DNA of 64,000 nucleotides from Nostocales cyanobacterium Centralia_MAG_434 (GTDB lineage Bacteria; Cyanobacteriota; Cyanobacteriia; Cyanobacteriales; Nostocaceae): positions 24,399-88,398 of the forward strand of contig JAJPJF010000153.1 of NCBI GenBank assembly GCA_021324415.1. Reading direction: 5' to 3'. This document shows positions 56,946 through 64,000 of this stretch, in pieces. A model generated the notes under the pieces. It did no database searches, was not told where the DNA came from, and saw nothing but the letters and a program-made list of their open reading frames with translations. The position numbers were made by a program, and so were the translations under genes. Position 1 is the first letter of the stretch; each line of letters begins with the position of its first letter.

Positions 56946-57014
56946 ATAAAGTTCAAAGGTAAGGTAACCTTGGTGACAGACAATCGCCAAGAAATTGGTC
57001 AAGTGATCGCATAA
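56946..57014 (+). pseudogene. Relic of a short-chain dehydrogenase N-terminus
   Basis: From an ATA where ATG would be expected, the frame reads KFKGKVTLVTDNRQEIGQVI and stops at TAA (57012-57014). This is the SDR start KxxGKVALVTGxxxGIGQAIA with several substitutions, including loss of two glycines. A ribosome-binding-like GGGAGGA precedes it by 7 bases. No further SDR sequence follows. Two intact SDR genes lie downstream, so this is probably the remains of a third. Confidence 0.65.
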
Positions 57015-57102
57015 ATAGCCAATCCATAAGATGGCACTCAGCCTGTAGCTGGGTCTATAGAAGAAGGGGACTCTTTTGGGAAACTGGTTGAGGAAAATAA
57101 AT

Positions 57103-58179
57103 ATGAAAGCTGCACGATTACACAAAGTGGGAACGCCGCTCAAAGTTGAAGAAGTTGCTGAGCCTATCCTCAAACCAGGTGGAGCTATTGTCAGCATACT
57201 CGCTTCCCATGTCCCCAATTTCATGAATGGTATTGTTTCAGGAACGTTAGACTACTACGTCATGCCTTTGCCTTTTATCCCTGGCCCCAGCGCTATTGGA
57301 GTTGTGGAAGCTGTTGCTGATGACGTGTTCGGATTAAATGTAGGGCAGAAGGTGTTTTGTGACATCAATATGGCAACCAAGACTAACGGTGCTGAACCCG
57401 AAAAGATTCTTATTGGAATCACTGCATTAACGCCGAATGCAGGACCACTACAGCAGTTGTGGCGCGATGGCACATTTGCTCAGAAAGTTTGTTACCCTGC
57501 TGAATGTCTAACACCACTGGGAGAAGCCGCTGATGTTGAGCCAACAACTTTAGCAAGCTTAAACTTTTTGACTATTGCTTATGGTGGTTTACTACGTGGT
57601 GAACTCCGTCCTGGTCAGACGTTAATTGTTAACGGTGCAACGGGTTGCATGGGAGCGTCTGCTGTGTTGTTGTCTCTGGCAATGGGTGTTGGCAAAGTTG
57701 TAGCTGTAGGTCGTCATCAAGTAACCCTGGATACCCTAGTTCAGCTTGACCCAAAACGAGTTATCAGTGTGGCTGTCGCAGGCAATGCTGAAGATACTGA
57801 AAAAGTCAAGGCGGCTGCTGATGGTGCAGACATTGTGCTTGACTGTCTTGGTTCAGTTAAAACCCCTGAGCCAGTGCTTGCCTGTATCAATGCTCTACGT
57901 CCTGGTGGAACTGCTGTCTTCATTGGTGGGGTTGAAGCTGAGATTCCCTTACCCTACTTTCGCATCATGATCCAGGAGTTGACGGTTAAAGGTGCATTTA
58001 TGTATCCGCGTCATGTGCCCAACGATTTATTGCGTATGATCGCCGCTGGCACTCTTGATTTAAAGACAATAAAAACTCACGTCTTCCCTTTAAATAATGT
58101 TAATGAAGCAATTGCTCATGCTGCAACCCTTAGAGGTCTTGAGTATTCGATAGTTGTTCCGAATTCAAACAGTTTCTAA
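57103..58179 (+). CDS. Zinc-binding alcohol dehydrogenase family protein
   Basis: A 358-residue medium-chain dehydrogenase (quinone oxidoreductase-like branch). The start MKAARLHKVGTPLKVEEV (ATG 57103; a TTG at 57076 is in frame but has no ribosome binding site) is followed by the GroES-like domain with GPSAIGVVEAV near 65 and the NAD(P)-binding TLIVNGATGCMGASAVLL near 165. The catalytic zinc Cys/His set is not evident, which suggests a zinc-free NADPH oxidoreductase. It heads a four-gene rightward cluster with two SDRs and a glucosidase; 15 bases to the next gene. Confidence 0.88.
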   Translation: MKAARLHKVGTPLKVEEVAEPILKPGGAIVSILASHVPNFMNGIVSGTLDYYVMPLPFIPGPSAIGVVEAVADDVFGLNVGQKVFCDINMATKTNGAEPEKILIGITALTPNAGPLQQLWRDGTFAQKVCYPAECLTPLGEAADVEPTTLASLNFLTIAYGGLLRGELRPGQTLIVNGATGCMGASAVLLSLAMGVGKVVAVGRHQVTLDTLVQLDPKRVISVAVAGNAEDTEKVKAAADGADIVLDCLGSVKTPEPVLACINALRPGGTAVFIGGVEAEIPLPYFRIMIQELTVKGAFMYPRHVPNDLLRMIAAGTLDLKTIKTHVFPLNNVNEAIAHAATLRGLEYSIVVPNSNSF

Positions 58180-58194
58180 TCAAGGAAAATCAAC

Positions 58195-58962
58195 ATGAAA
58201 CTTGAAGGAAAAGTCGCGCTGGTTACAGGTGGGAGCCAGGGGATCGGACAAGCGATCGCCATCCGTCTTGCCCAAGAAGGTGCCGATGTCATCATCGATT
58301 ATCGCTCTCACCCACAAGGAGCAGAAGAAACCAAAGCAAAAGTCGAAGCCACCGGACGCAAAGGCTTGATTGTGAAAGCAGATTTGGGTATTGTCAGCGA
58401 TATCCGTCGGATGGTAGCTGAGGGTATCCAACAATTCGGCAAGCTAGATATCCTGGTAAACAACGCAGGTCTAGAAAAGAATGCTTCCTTTTGGGAAGTC
58501 ACAGAAGAAGATTATGACAATGTACTGAATGTGAATCTCAAAGGTGTATTTTTTGCCACACAAGCCATCGTTCAGCATCTCATAGAAACTAAGCGGACAG
58601 GCAAGATTATCAATATTAGCTCAGTACATGAAGAACTGCCTTTTCCACACTTTACCTCCTACTGTGCGAGTAAAGGCGGTGTGAAAATGATGATGCGCAA
58701 TTTAGCAATAGAACTCGGACCTTTGGGGATCACGATCAATAATGTTGCACCGGGAGCAATCAACACACCAATAAATAAAAGTTTGGTAGAAGACAAAGAA
58801 AAGCTAGGCAACGTGCTGAAAAATATCCCGCTTGGTCGGTTGGGAGAACCAAATGATGTTGCTTCTGTCGTCGCCTTTTTAGCGTCATCTGATGCTGACT
58901 ACATTACAGGTTCCACCTTTTTTGTCGATGGTGGACTGCTTTGGAATTATCAAGAGCAGTAG
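58195..58962 (+). CDS. Short-chain dehydrogenase, glucose 1-dehydrogenase-like
   Basis: A 255-residue classical SDR. The cofactor motif TGGSQGIGQAI is at 10-20, NNAG near 90, catalytic Ser in INISSVHE near 143, YCASK near 156-160, and the C-terminus has SDADYITGSTFFVDGGLL. The RS pattern after beta-2 (DYRSHPQGA) suggests NADP(H). It resembles glucose 1-dehydrogenase (YhdF/Gdh) and 3-oxoacyl-ACP reductase; the first is favoured by the glucosidase further on. 15 bases after the ADH gene, and close enough to share its transcript. Confidence 0.9.
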   Translation: MKLEGKVALVTGGSQGIGQAIAIRLAQEGADVIIDYRSHPQGAEETKAKVEATGRKGLIVKADLGIVSDIRRMVAEGIQQFGKLDILVNNAGLEKNASFWEVTEEDYDNVLNVNLKGVFFATQAIVQHLIETKRTGKIINISSVHEELPFPHFTSYCASKGGVKMMMRNLAIELGPLGITINNVAPGAINTPINKSLVEDKEKLGNVLKNIPLGRLGEPNDVASVVAFLASSDADYITGSTFFVDGGLLWNYQEQ

Positions 58963-59095
58963 GTGGCTAAAGTTTTGATTCTTAATTTTATGACGAAACT
59001 GTGATGATCTACCACTTGTTCTGAGATACAAGGGTAGGTGGTGGGTCTTGCCTACCTTACGAAAAAATTGCAATCCTCGTGGGAGGTGGGTACTG

Positions 59096-59809
59096 ATGAA
59101 TTCCCAGGTTAAACAAAAATATGCTCTTGTTACTGGCGGAAACCGAGGAATTGGTTTTGCTATTTGTCAAGGACTATTGGCATCTGGGTTTGATGTCATT
59201 CTGGCAGCGCGATCGCTTGATAAGGCGAAAGCAGCAGCCGGAAAATTGCCATCTACAAACTCAAAAGTGCATGTTGTAGAACTTGATGTTGCTGATGACC
59301 AAAGTATTGACCGCGCTGTCCAACATGTATCTCAGGAAATTCCTCATCTAGATGTACTAATCAACAACGCTGGTATTTACCCTGATGAGGGCGTAGATAT
59401 TCTCACAGTTTCTCGTGAATTGCTGGATCGGGCAATGAACACAAATGTTTTTGGACCGATTCGCATCAGTCAAGCATTTTTACCTCTACTAGAAAAAGCA
59501 CTCCAAGCCCGTATTATCAATGTTTCCAGTGGCTACGGAGAACTGAGCGGGCTTTCCTTTCAAGTTCCCAGTTATTGCTTGTCTAAACTGACCTTGAATG
59601 GTGCAACAATCATGCTTGCTGATGCTTTAAAAGCAAAGGAAATTGCAGTGAACGCGATTTGTCCTGGCTGGGTGAGAACAGATATGGGTGGTGCTTCCGC
59701 GCCTCGTTCCCCCGAACAAGGTGCTGACACAGCTATCTGGCTTGCAACTGAAGCTTCACCAAGCCTAAGTGGAAAGCTTTGGCGCGATCGCAAGGAAGTT
59801 TCTTACTAG
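59096..59809 (+). CDS. Short-chain dehydrogenase, carbonyl reductase-like
   Basis: A 237-residue SDR. Start ATG 59096 is preceded by GGGAGGTGGG and gives MNSQVKQKYALVTGGNRGIG; a frame back to 59048 exists but lacks a good site. The cofactor motif is GGNRGIG, NNAG near 86, Ser in INVSSGYGE near 140, YCLSK near 157-161. The late GGASAPRSPEQGADTAIWLA is typical of the carbonyl reductase-like group. It follows the first SDR by 133 bases and precedes the glucosidase by 61 bases. Confidence 0.88.
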   Translation: MNSQVKQKYALVTGGNRGIGFAICQGLLASGFDVILAARSLDKAKAAAGKLPSTNSKVHVVELDVADDQSIDRAVQHVSQEIPHLDVLINNAGIYPDEGVDILTVSRELLDRAMNTNVFGPIRISQAFLPLLEKALQARIINVSSGYGELSGLSFQVPSYCLSKLTLNGATIMLADALKAKEIAVNAICPGWVRTDMGGASAPRSPEQGADTAIWLATEASPSLSGKLWRDRKEVSY

Positions 59810-59870
59810 AAGGGCATGGGGCATGCCCCATGCCCGACCTTAACGAATAATCATTAAAAAAGAGAAAACT

Positions 59871-62525
59871 ATGACTGCTGAAGAAGCAAGATTAAAGGCT
59901 GATCGCGATCGCACTGCTTACTGGAAACGCTGGGGTTCTTATCTCAGTGAACGGCAATGGGGAACTGTTCGTGAAGACTATAGTGCTACTGGTAATGCTT
60001 GGGAATTTTTTCCTCACGATCATGCTCGTTCCCGCGCTTACCGTTGGGGTGAAGATGGTATTGCGGGAATTTCTGATAATCATCAAAGATTGTGTTTTGC
60101 GATCGCACTCTGGAATGGTCAGGACTCAATTCTTAAAGAAAGAATGTTTGGGTTAACAGGCAATGAAGGTAATCATGGGGAAGATGTCAAAGAATACTAT
60201 TTTTATCTAGACAACACCCCAACCCATTCCTACATGAAGTGCCTTTACAAATACCCACAAGCGGCTTTTCCTTATGAACAACTGGTGGCAGAAAATCTCA
60301 CTAGAGGTCGTCAATCTTTTGAGTTTGAACTGCTTGATACAGGTGTATTTGCAGAGGATCGCTACTTTGATGTATTTGTTGAATACGCCAAAAACACACC
60401 AGAAGATATTTTAATTCAAGTCAATATTATCAATCGGGGACCAGAAGAGAAGACGCTGCATCTGTTGCCCACCTTATGGTTTCGCAATACTTGGTCTTGG
60501 TTTCTTAATGTCGAAAAACCTTTTATGAAAGTGTTGCAATCTAATGATCACTTCAGTGTCATTGAAGCTTATGAAGAAAGCCTAGGCAGCAGATGGCTAT
60601 ATTGTAAAGAACCTAAAGAACTTCTATTTACAGAAAATGAGACGAATTTCCAAAGATTATTTAAAGTCGATAATGCGTCTCCTTATGTCAAGGATGGCAT
60701 CCATAATTATATAGTTCAAGGTCAAAAAGATGCAATCAATTCTAATAAAATTGGTACCAAGGTTGCTGCTGATTATATATTAACAATTGCTCCAGGTGAA
60801 ACAAAAACTATACAGTTAAGATTGTGTGATACTCCTGATATAGCAGAACCATTTGGGGTGAATTTTGAGCGTATTTTCAGTGACCGAATTCGAGAAGCTG
60901 ATGAATTCTACCACCGCATTTGTCCCGCTTCCCTACCTGAAGATCAACGCAATGTACAGCGACAGGCTTTTGCTGGTATGTTATGGTGCAAGCAATTTTA
61001 CTACTATGTGGTAGAAGATTGGTTAAAGGGCGATCCGTCTGGTCCTGTGCCACCAGAATCACGTCTCAAGGGCAGAAACTCCGATTGGCTACACATATTT
61101 AATGATGATGTGCTTTCCATGCCTGATTCATGGGAGTACCCTTGGTTTGCTGCTTGGGACTTGGCGTTTCACGTGATCCCCCTTGCGCTGATTGACCCAG
61201 ATTTTGCTAAGCGGCAACTGACTCGCTTCACACGAGAATGGTACATGCATCCGAATGGTCAACTTCCAGCTTATGAATGGGCATTGAGTGATGTCAATCC
61301 TCCAGTTCATGCTTGGGCAGCTTGGCGTGTTTATAACATAGAGCAAAAGATGTACGGTCACGCAGATCGGCAATTTCTGGAACGCGTATTTCAGAAATTA
61401 CTGCTCAATTTCACATGGTGGGTAAATCGCAAAGATATTGAGGGCAAGAATGTTTTTCAAGGTGGTTTTCTTGGTTTAGACAATATAGGCGTATTTGATC
61501 GGAGTGCAGAATTACCTACAGGTGGTTATCTGGAACAAGCTGATGGAACCAGTTGGATGGCTATGTACTGTATCAATATGCTGACAATTGCTCTAGAACT
61601 GGCTTCGTATGATTCCACTTATGAAGATATTGCGAGTAAATTCTTTGAGCATTTTCTGCGCATATCTAGTGCCATGGATGGTATTGGAAAAAATGATATT
61701 GCTTTGTGGGACGAAACTGATGGCTTTTACTACGATGTGCTGCATTTTCCCGATGGTCATCATTGCCCAATGAAGGTGCGGTCAGTGGTGGGATTAGCAC
61801 CGTTGTTTGCAGTGGGTACGCTAGAGCCAGAAATCTTAGAGAAGCTACCTGCGTTTAAGCAACGGACAGAGTGGTTTATCCAACACCGACCCGATCTGAC
61901 ATCGGGAATAGCTTGTATGCAAAGGATGGGGGTGGGCGATCGCAGACTGCTAGCAATCACCAATGCCAACAAGTTACGTCGCCTTCTAGAAAAAATGTTA
62001 GATGAAAAAGAATTCTTGAGTCCCTATGGTATCCGCTCAGTTTCTAAATTTCATGGCGAACATCCCTATGTTGTGAGGGTAAATGGTCAGGAGTATAAAG
62101 TGGATTATGAGCCTGCTGAATCCACCACTGGTTTGTTTGGTGGTAACTCTAACTGGCGGGGTCCAATTTGGTTTCCGATGAATTACTTAATTATTGAGTC
62201 ACTCCAAAGGTTCCATCATTACATGGGTGACGGGTTTAAAGTGGAATGTCCTACAGGTTCTGGTAAGCAAATGACCCTGCTGGAAGTCGCTATTGAATTG
62301 TCTACGAGGCTTAGTCAGATTTTCCTGAAAAACTCATCTGGTAAAAGACCTGTGTTTGGCGATATGGAGATTTTTCAAACAAATCCCCATTGGCGTGACT
62401 TCATTCTTTTCCACGAGTACTTCCATGGAGACAATGGTGCTGGTTTGGGTGCTAGTCATCAAACTGGTTGGACAGGTTTAGTAGCAGAAATGATCCAGCG
62501 GCGTGGAGAAAAGTGCGCAATCTGA
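59871..62525 (+). CDS. GH63-family glucosidase
   Basis: An 884-residue glycoside hydrolase of the GH63-like (alpha/alpha)6 barrel group. The N-terminal domain reads [20 protein letters not shown] (about 13-32) and [14 protein letters not shown] (about 50-63). The catalytic part includes [20 protein letters not shown] near 400, the barrel with [19 protein letters not shown] near 430, and the acidic [19 protein letters not shown] near 550. Members of this type are annotated as glucosidases and related YgjK or mannosylglycerate hydrolases; the substrate here is not known, but neighbouring glucose dehydrogenase-like SDRs suggest release of glucose from a storage sugar or osmolyte. Last gene of the four-gene cluster. 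Confidence 0.88.
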   Translation: MTAEEARLKADRDRTAYWKRWGSYLSERQWGTVREDYSATGNAWEFFPHDHARSRAYRWGEDGIAGISDNHQRLCFAIALWNGQDSILKERMFGLTGNEGNHGEDVKEYYFYLDNTPTHSYMKCLYKYPQAAFPYEQLVAENLTRGRQSFEFELLDTGVFAEDRYFDVFVEYAKNTPEDILIQVNIINRGPEEKTLHLLPTLWFRNTWSWFLNVEKPFMKVLQSNDHFSVIEAYEESLGSRWLYCKEPKELLFTENETNFQRLFKVDNASPYVKDGIHNYIVQGQKDAINSNKIGTKVAADYILTIAPGETKTIQLRLCDTPDIAEPFGVNFERIFSDRIREADEFYHRICPASLPEDQRNVQRQAFAGMLWCKQFYYYVVEDWLKGDPSGPVPPESRLKGRNSDWLHIFNDDVLSMPDSWEYPWFAAWDLAFHVIPLALIDPDFAKRQLTRFTREWYMHPNGQLPAYEWALSDVNPPVHAWAAWRVYNIEQKMYGHADRQFLERVFQKLLLNFTWWVNRKDIEGKNVFQGGFLGLDNIGVFDRSAELPTGGYLEQADGTSWMAMYCINMLTIALELASYDSTYEDIASKFFEHFLRISSAMDGIGKNDIALWDETDGFYYDVLHFPDGHHCPMKVRSVVGLAPLFAVGTLEPEILEKLPAFKQRTEWFIQHRPDLTSGIACMQRMGVGDRRLLAITNANKLRRLLEKMLDEKEFLSPYGIRSVSKFHGEHPYVVRVNGQEYKVDYEPAESTTGLFGGNSNWRGPIWFPMNYLIIESLQRFHHYMGDGFKVECPTGSGKQMTLLEVAIELSTRLSQIFLKNSSGKRPVFGDMEIFQTNPHWRDFILFHEYFHGDNGAGLGASHQTGWTGLVAEMIQRRGEKCAI

Positions 62526-62570
62526 GGACAGGGGAAGGGAAGGGGGACAAGGAGGACAAGGGGCAGGTTT
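62526..62570. repeat. Purine-rich GGACAAG-type repeat
   Basis: AGGACAGGGGAAGGGAAGGG then GGACAAGGAGGACAAGGGGC. Same unit as the 9-mer array at 32818 and the reverse-strand tract at 25618, here directly after the glucosidase stop. Confidence 0.75.
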
Positions 62571-62605
62571 TTCTGTATTAGGTACAAGAGAAGTTGAAAT
62601 CAGTG

Positions 62606-62670
62606 AGAGTATCCCATTTTGGAATCAGTAGTGCGTTCGCGAAGCGTGTGCTTTGCACTCACGTATCGCT
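62606..62670 (+). repeat. Dispersed ~105-bp element, copy 3 (partial)
   Basis: GAGTATCCCATTTTGGAATC AGTAGTGCGTTCGC then GAAGCGTGTGCTTTGCACTC, then diverging sequence. It keeps the left flank and the core in the same relative orientation as copy 2; the right flank is missing. Confidence 0.75.
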
Positions 62671-62726
62671 TACCAAAAGTTGCTCTACCGGAGAAACTTT
62701 GTCTGATGCCGCGTCGTGCCGCATAG

Positions 62727-62942
62727 TTAGTGCTGCGGAAACAAGAATCACTTCAGCCAAACGATGAAGAACTGATTGAACTGCTCATAGCCAAGGCACC
62801 CCGATTTAGCGAAGTTTTCGCATTTTCCCGCTATTCATCCCTACCTTGCTTCGCTGAAGGTAGGGATGAATAGCGCTACGTTAAAAAAGCTCAAGCATTT
62901 CTGCCTAAGCCAGTACTAAATGCAATTCATGTGCTAGATTGA
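62727..62942 (+). pseudogene. Gene relic, ISL3-transposase-like, interrupted by a palindrome
   Basis: One frame reads LVLRKQESLQPNDEELIELL and IAKAPRFSEVFAFSRY; a 45-base insertion with a stop follows; then the same frame continues with VKKAQAFLPKPVLNAIHVLD and a stop at 62940. Joined, it gives about 55 residues. The pattern of RKxExLxPxxEELIxLL then a helix ending in Phe resembles the middle of ISL3-type transposases. That identity is weak, but the frame agreement across the insertion is exact. Confidence 0.45.
62829..62875. repeat. 19-bp palindromic insertion with 5-bp direct repeats
   Basis: CGCTATTCATCCCTACCTT (62829-62847) and AAGGTAGGGATGAATAGCG (62857-62875) are perfect inverted repeats around GCTTCGCTG. 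CGCTA occurs at 62829-62833 and 62874-62878, so removing 45 bases restores an uninterrupted frame. Confidence 0.8.
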
Positions 62943-62974
62943 TAAATTAACTTCAACAGCTAAATCGCTCAAGC

Positions 62975-63274
62975 TTAGTAGCGTTTACGTCCGCCGTAGC
63001 TTAAGCGACCACCACCAAATGAACCTCTGTCTTCTTTAGGTTTAGCCTTATTAACTTTTAGGTCACGTCCCATCCACTCAGCACCATCAAGTGCTTCAAT
63101 TGCAGCTGTTTCTTCTGCATCTGTACTCATTTCCACAAAACCAAACCCACGGCCACGGCCTGTTTCACGGTCAGTAGGTAGCTGAACCCGCTTGACAGAA
63201 CCATATTCAGCAAAAACCGCATTCAAACTATCTTCCGTAACTTCATAAGAAAGATTACCTACATAAACTGACAT
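62975..63274 (-). CDS. RRM-type RNA-binding protein with glycine-rich tail
   Basis: A 99-residue cyanobacterial Rbp protein. One RNA-recognition motif covers residues 1-78: RNP2 is VYVGNL (3-8), RNP1 is RGFGFVEM (about 43-50). A short glycine-rich tail (RGSFGGGRLSYGGRKRY) follows, the form that is induced by cold in Anabaena-type cyanobacteria. The start codon at 63274 is preceded by GGAGA, which lies inside a hairpin of the leader (63281-63320). It probably binds messenger RNA; cold induction is inferred from family. Confidence 0.93.
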   Translation of the reverse strand: MSVYVGNLSYEVTEDSLNAVFAEYGSVKRVQLPTDRETGRGRGFGFVEMSTDAEETAAIEALDGAEWMGRDLKVNKAKPKEDRGSFGGGRLSYGGRKRY

Positions 63275-63943
63275 AATTTGTCTCCGAAATCATGAGGTGT
63301 AGAGATTTAAGTTTCGGAGAAAAGTCTGTAAATACCAAAAGGAAAAACTCCGTCAATACTAAAAACAAACGCGGTCACCGAATTAACTCTCACATATTAG
63401 TATGACATAGCCAGTAATTATCAGAAAATAGTTGCAAAAACCGTTATATAAAGTTATGTCAACCATTTATAGCTAAGTATAGATAACAGGCGTCTCTTAC
63501 AGGCAGAAGGTTAATGTGATGTTTTATGACTTCTGAGTTGTGAGTTGTGAGTAGGGATTAGAGAGTAGGGAAAGGGAATGGGGCCTGTCACGATACGCAT
63601 ACTGACTTGGAAATAGATTTCCATATAAAAACTAAGAACGTTTGAACACCAATAAAAATGAATTCTACTAAGTTGAATTTTGATTACTAGCTTTAAAAAG
63701 TCAGCAGACAGAAAAAAAATCACTAATGACTTAGGACTGCTATAGTATAAGAAAGAAAAAGTTTATGCAATTAAGTAAGTGAAATTTACTAACATACTTT
63801 CTTTGCCTAAATAGTTCAAGCATTATAAAGATGCTTGTTCGGCATGAAACTGAAGAAAAAACAGCAACTCAGTTACGAGTGCATGGAGTTAAATTGATGC
63901 TCCCGTCTCACGAGCGGTTTTGTCCCTTAATAAGGTTGTAATC
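63275..63943. other. Gene-free stretch upstream of rbp gene
   Basis: Apart from the leader hairpin (63281-63320), it contains a GAGTTGTGAGTTGTGAGTAG heptamer repeat (63535-63555) and AT-rich sequence. A short hairpin GCTC/GAGC (63899-63916) lies before the partial gene at 63944. Confidence 0.4.
63281..63320 (-). promoter_or_regulatory. Leader hairpin covering the ribosome binding site of the rbp gene
   Basis: On the transcribed strand TCTCCGAAA and TTTCGGAGA form a perfect 9-bp stem with a 22-base loop. The second arm contains the Shine-Dalgarno GGAGA, 6 bases before the ATG of the RNA-binding protein gene. When folded, the ribosome binding site is closed. Confidence 0.65.
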
Positions 63944-64000
63944 ATGAAAGTTCGAGCTTTGGAGCTTCAAATTGGATATAAAATCCGTGCCTACTGTAAT
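63944..64000 (+). CDS. Start of a gene cut by the right window edge
   Basis: ATG at 63944, with AAGG 8 bases upstream, opens a frame to the window end: MKVRALELQIGYKIRAYCN. Nineteen residues do not allow identification. A GCTC/GAGC hairpin in the leader and a ribosome-binding-like site favour a real gene. Confidence 0.4.
   Translation, partial: MKVRALELQIGYKIRAYCN

Larger units (their letters stand above)
56527..57102. other. Divergent intergenic region with element B and SDR relic
   Basis: Holds the conserved element B (56680-56777) and a short dehydrogenase relic (56946-57014), listed separately. The promoter of the ADH cluster should be near its right end; a Shine-Dalgarno AGGA precedes ATG 57103 by about 9 bases. 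Confidence 0.5.
62526..62974. other. Intergenic stretch with repeat, element copy 3 and gene relic
   Basis: Filled by a GGACAAG-type purine repeat (62526-62570), a third partial copy of the dispersed element (62606-62670), and a gene relic interrupted by a palindrome (62727-62942). All are listed separately. Confidence 0.6.

Overview
The window comes from a cyanobacterium, most likely a filamentous heterocyst-forming type (Nostocales: Nostoc, Tolypothrix or Scytonema-like). Signs are the many HIP1 octamers (GCGATCGC), heptameric tandem repeats between genes, a Ycf65/PSRP-3 ribosomal protein, a PedR-like redox regulator, an atpD-atpC pair, CYP110-like P450, Uma2 proteins, multi-GAF hybrid kinases and a glycine-tailed RRM protein. 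The species assignment is inference; no rRNA is present. Most of the window is chromosomal housekeeping sequence mixed with short accessory pieces.

Layout. 1-5.0 kb: minus-strand surface-sugar genes (GT2 glycosyltransferase cut by the edge, rfbB, heptose-kinase-like PfkB protein), a DUF6391-like protein and PedR. 5.3-8.4 kb: fructokinase-like gene, small unknown, hsdS relic, Uma2 protein and tRNA-Ala(GGC). 8.6-12.9 kb: hisF, ruvB, a secreted TPR protein and a two-gene HNH module. 13.2-19.5 kb: glycosyltransferase and P450, a HAD protein, PSRP-3, and atpC/atpD. 19.8-28.8 kb: orphan MbtH-like protein with an unknown partner, NurA-domain protein, large hybrid kinase, DacB-type carboxypeptidase. 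28.8-41 kb: acetolactate synthase, MFS carrier, ferrochelatase-like protein with a histidine tail, dihydroorotase-like protein lacking metal ligands, tandem histidine phosphatase, XPB helicase with its Bax1-type partner. 41-52 kb: TPR protein, copper-binding four-helix protein, ethylene-receptor-like kinase followed by a second kinase, nagB, HAD phosphatase, M23 peptidase, trmFO. 52.5-64 kb: His/Met-rich lipoprotein, frameshifted methanogen-output-domain gene, kinase, DUF938 protein, a four-gene oxidoreductase/glucosidase cluster, and an RRM protein whose leader can fold over its ribosome binding site.

The strongest unexplained signal is a conserved element of about 100 bases present twice in the same orientation (53561-53660 and 56680-56777). 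Each copy has GTTTAC, exactly 20 bases, TGTATA, then a conserved stretch ending in a 10-bp hairpin and a run of seven T. It looks like a promoter plus a short terminated RNA or an attenuating leader, and I cannot match it to a known family. Other points of note are a roughly 105-bp dispersed repeat whose core is inverted relative to its flanks between copies, a palindrome inserted into a gene relic with a 5-bp duplication, a P450 lacking the ExxR arginine, and an apparently catalytically dead dihydroorotase homologue.
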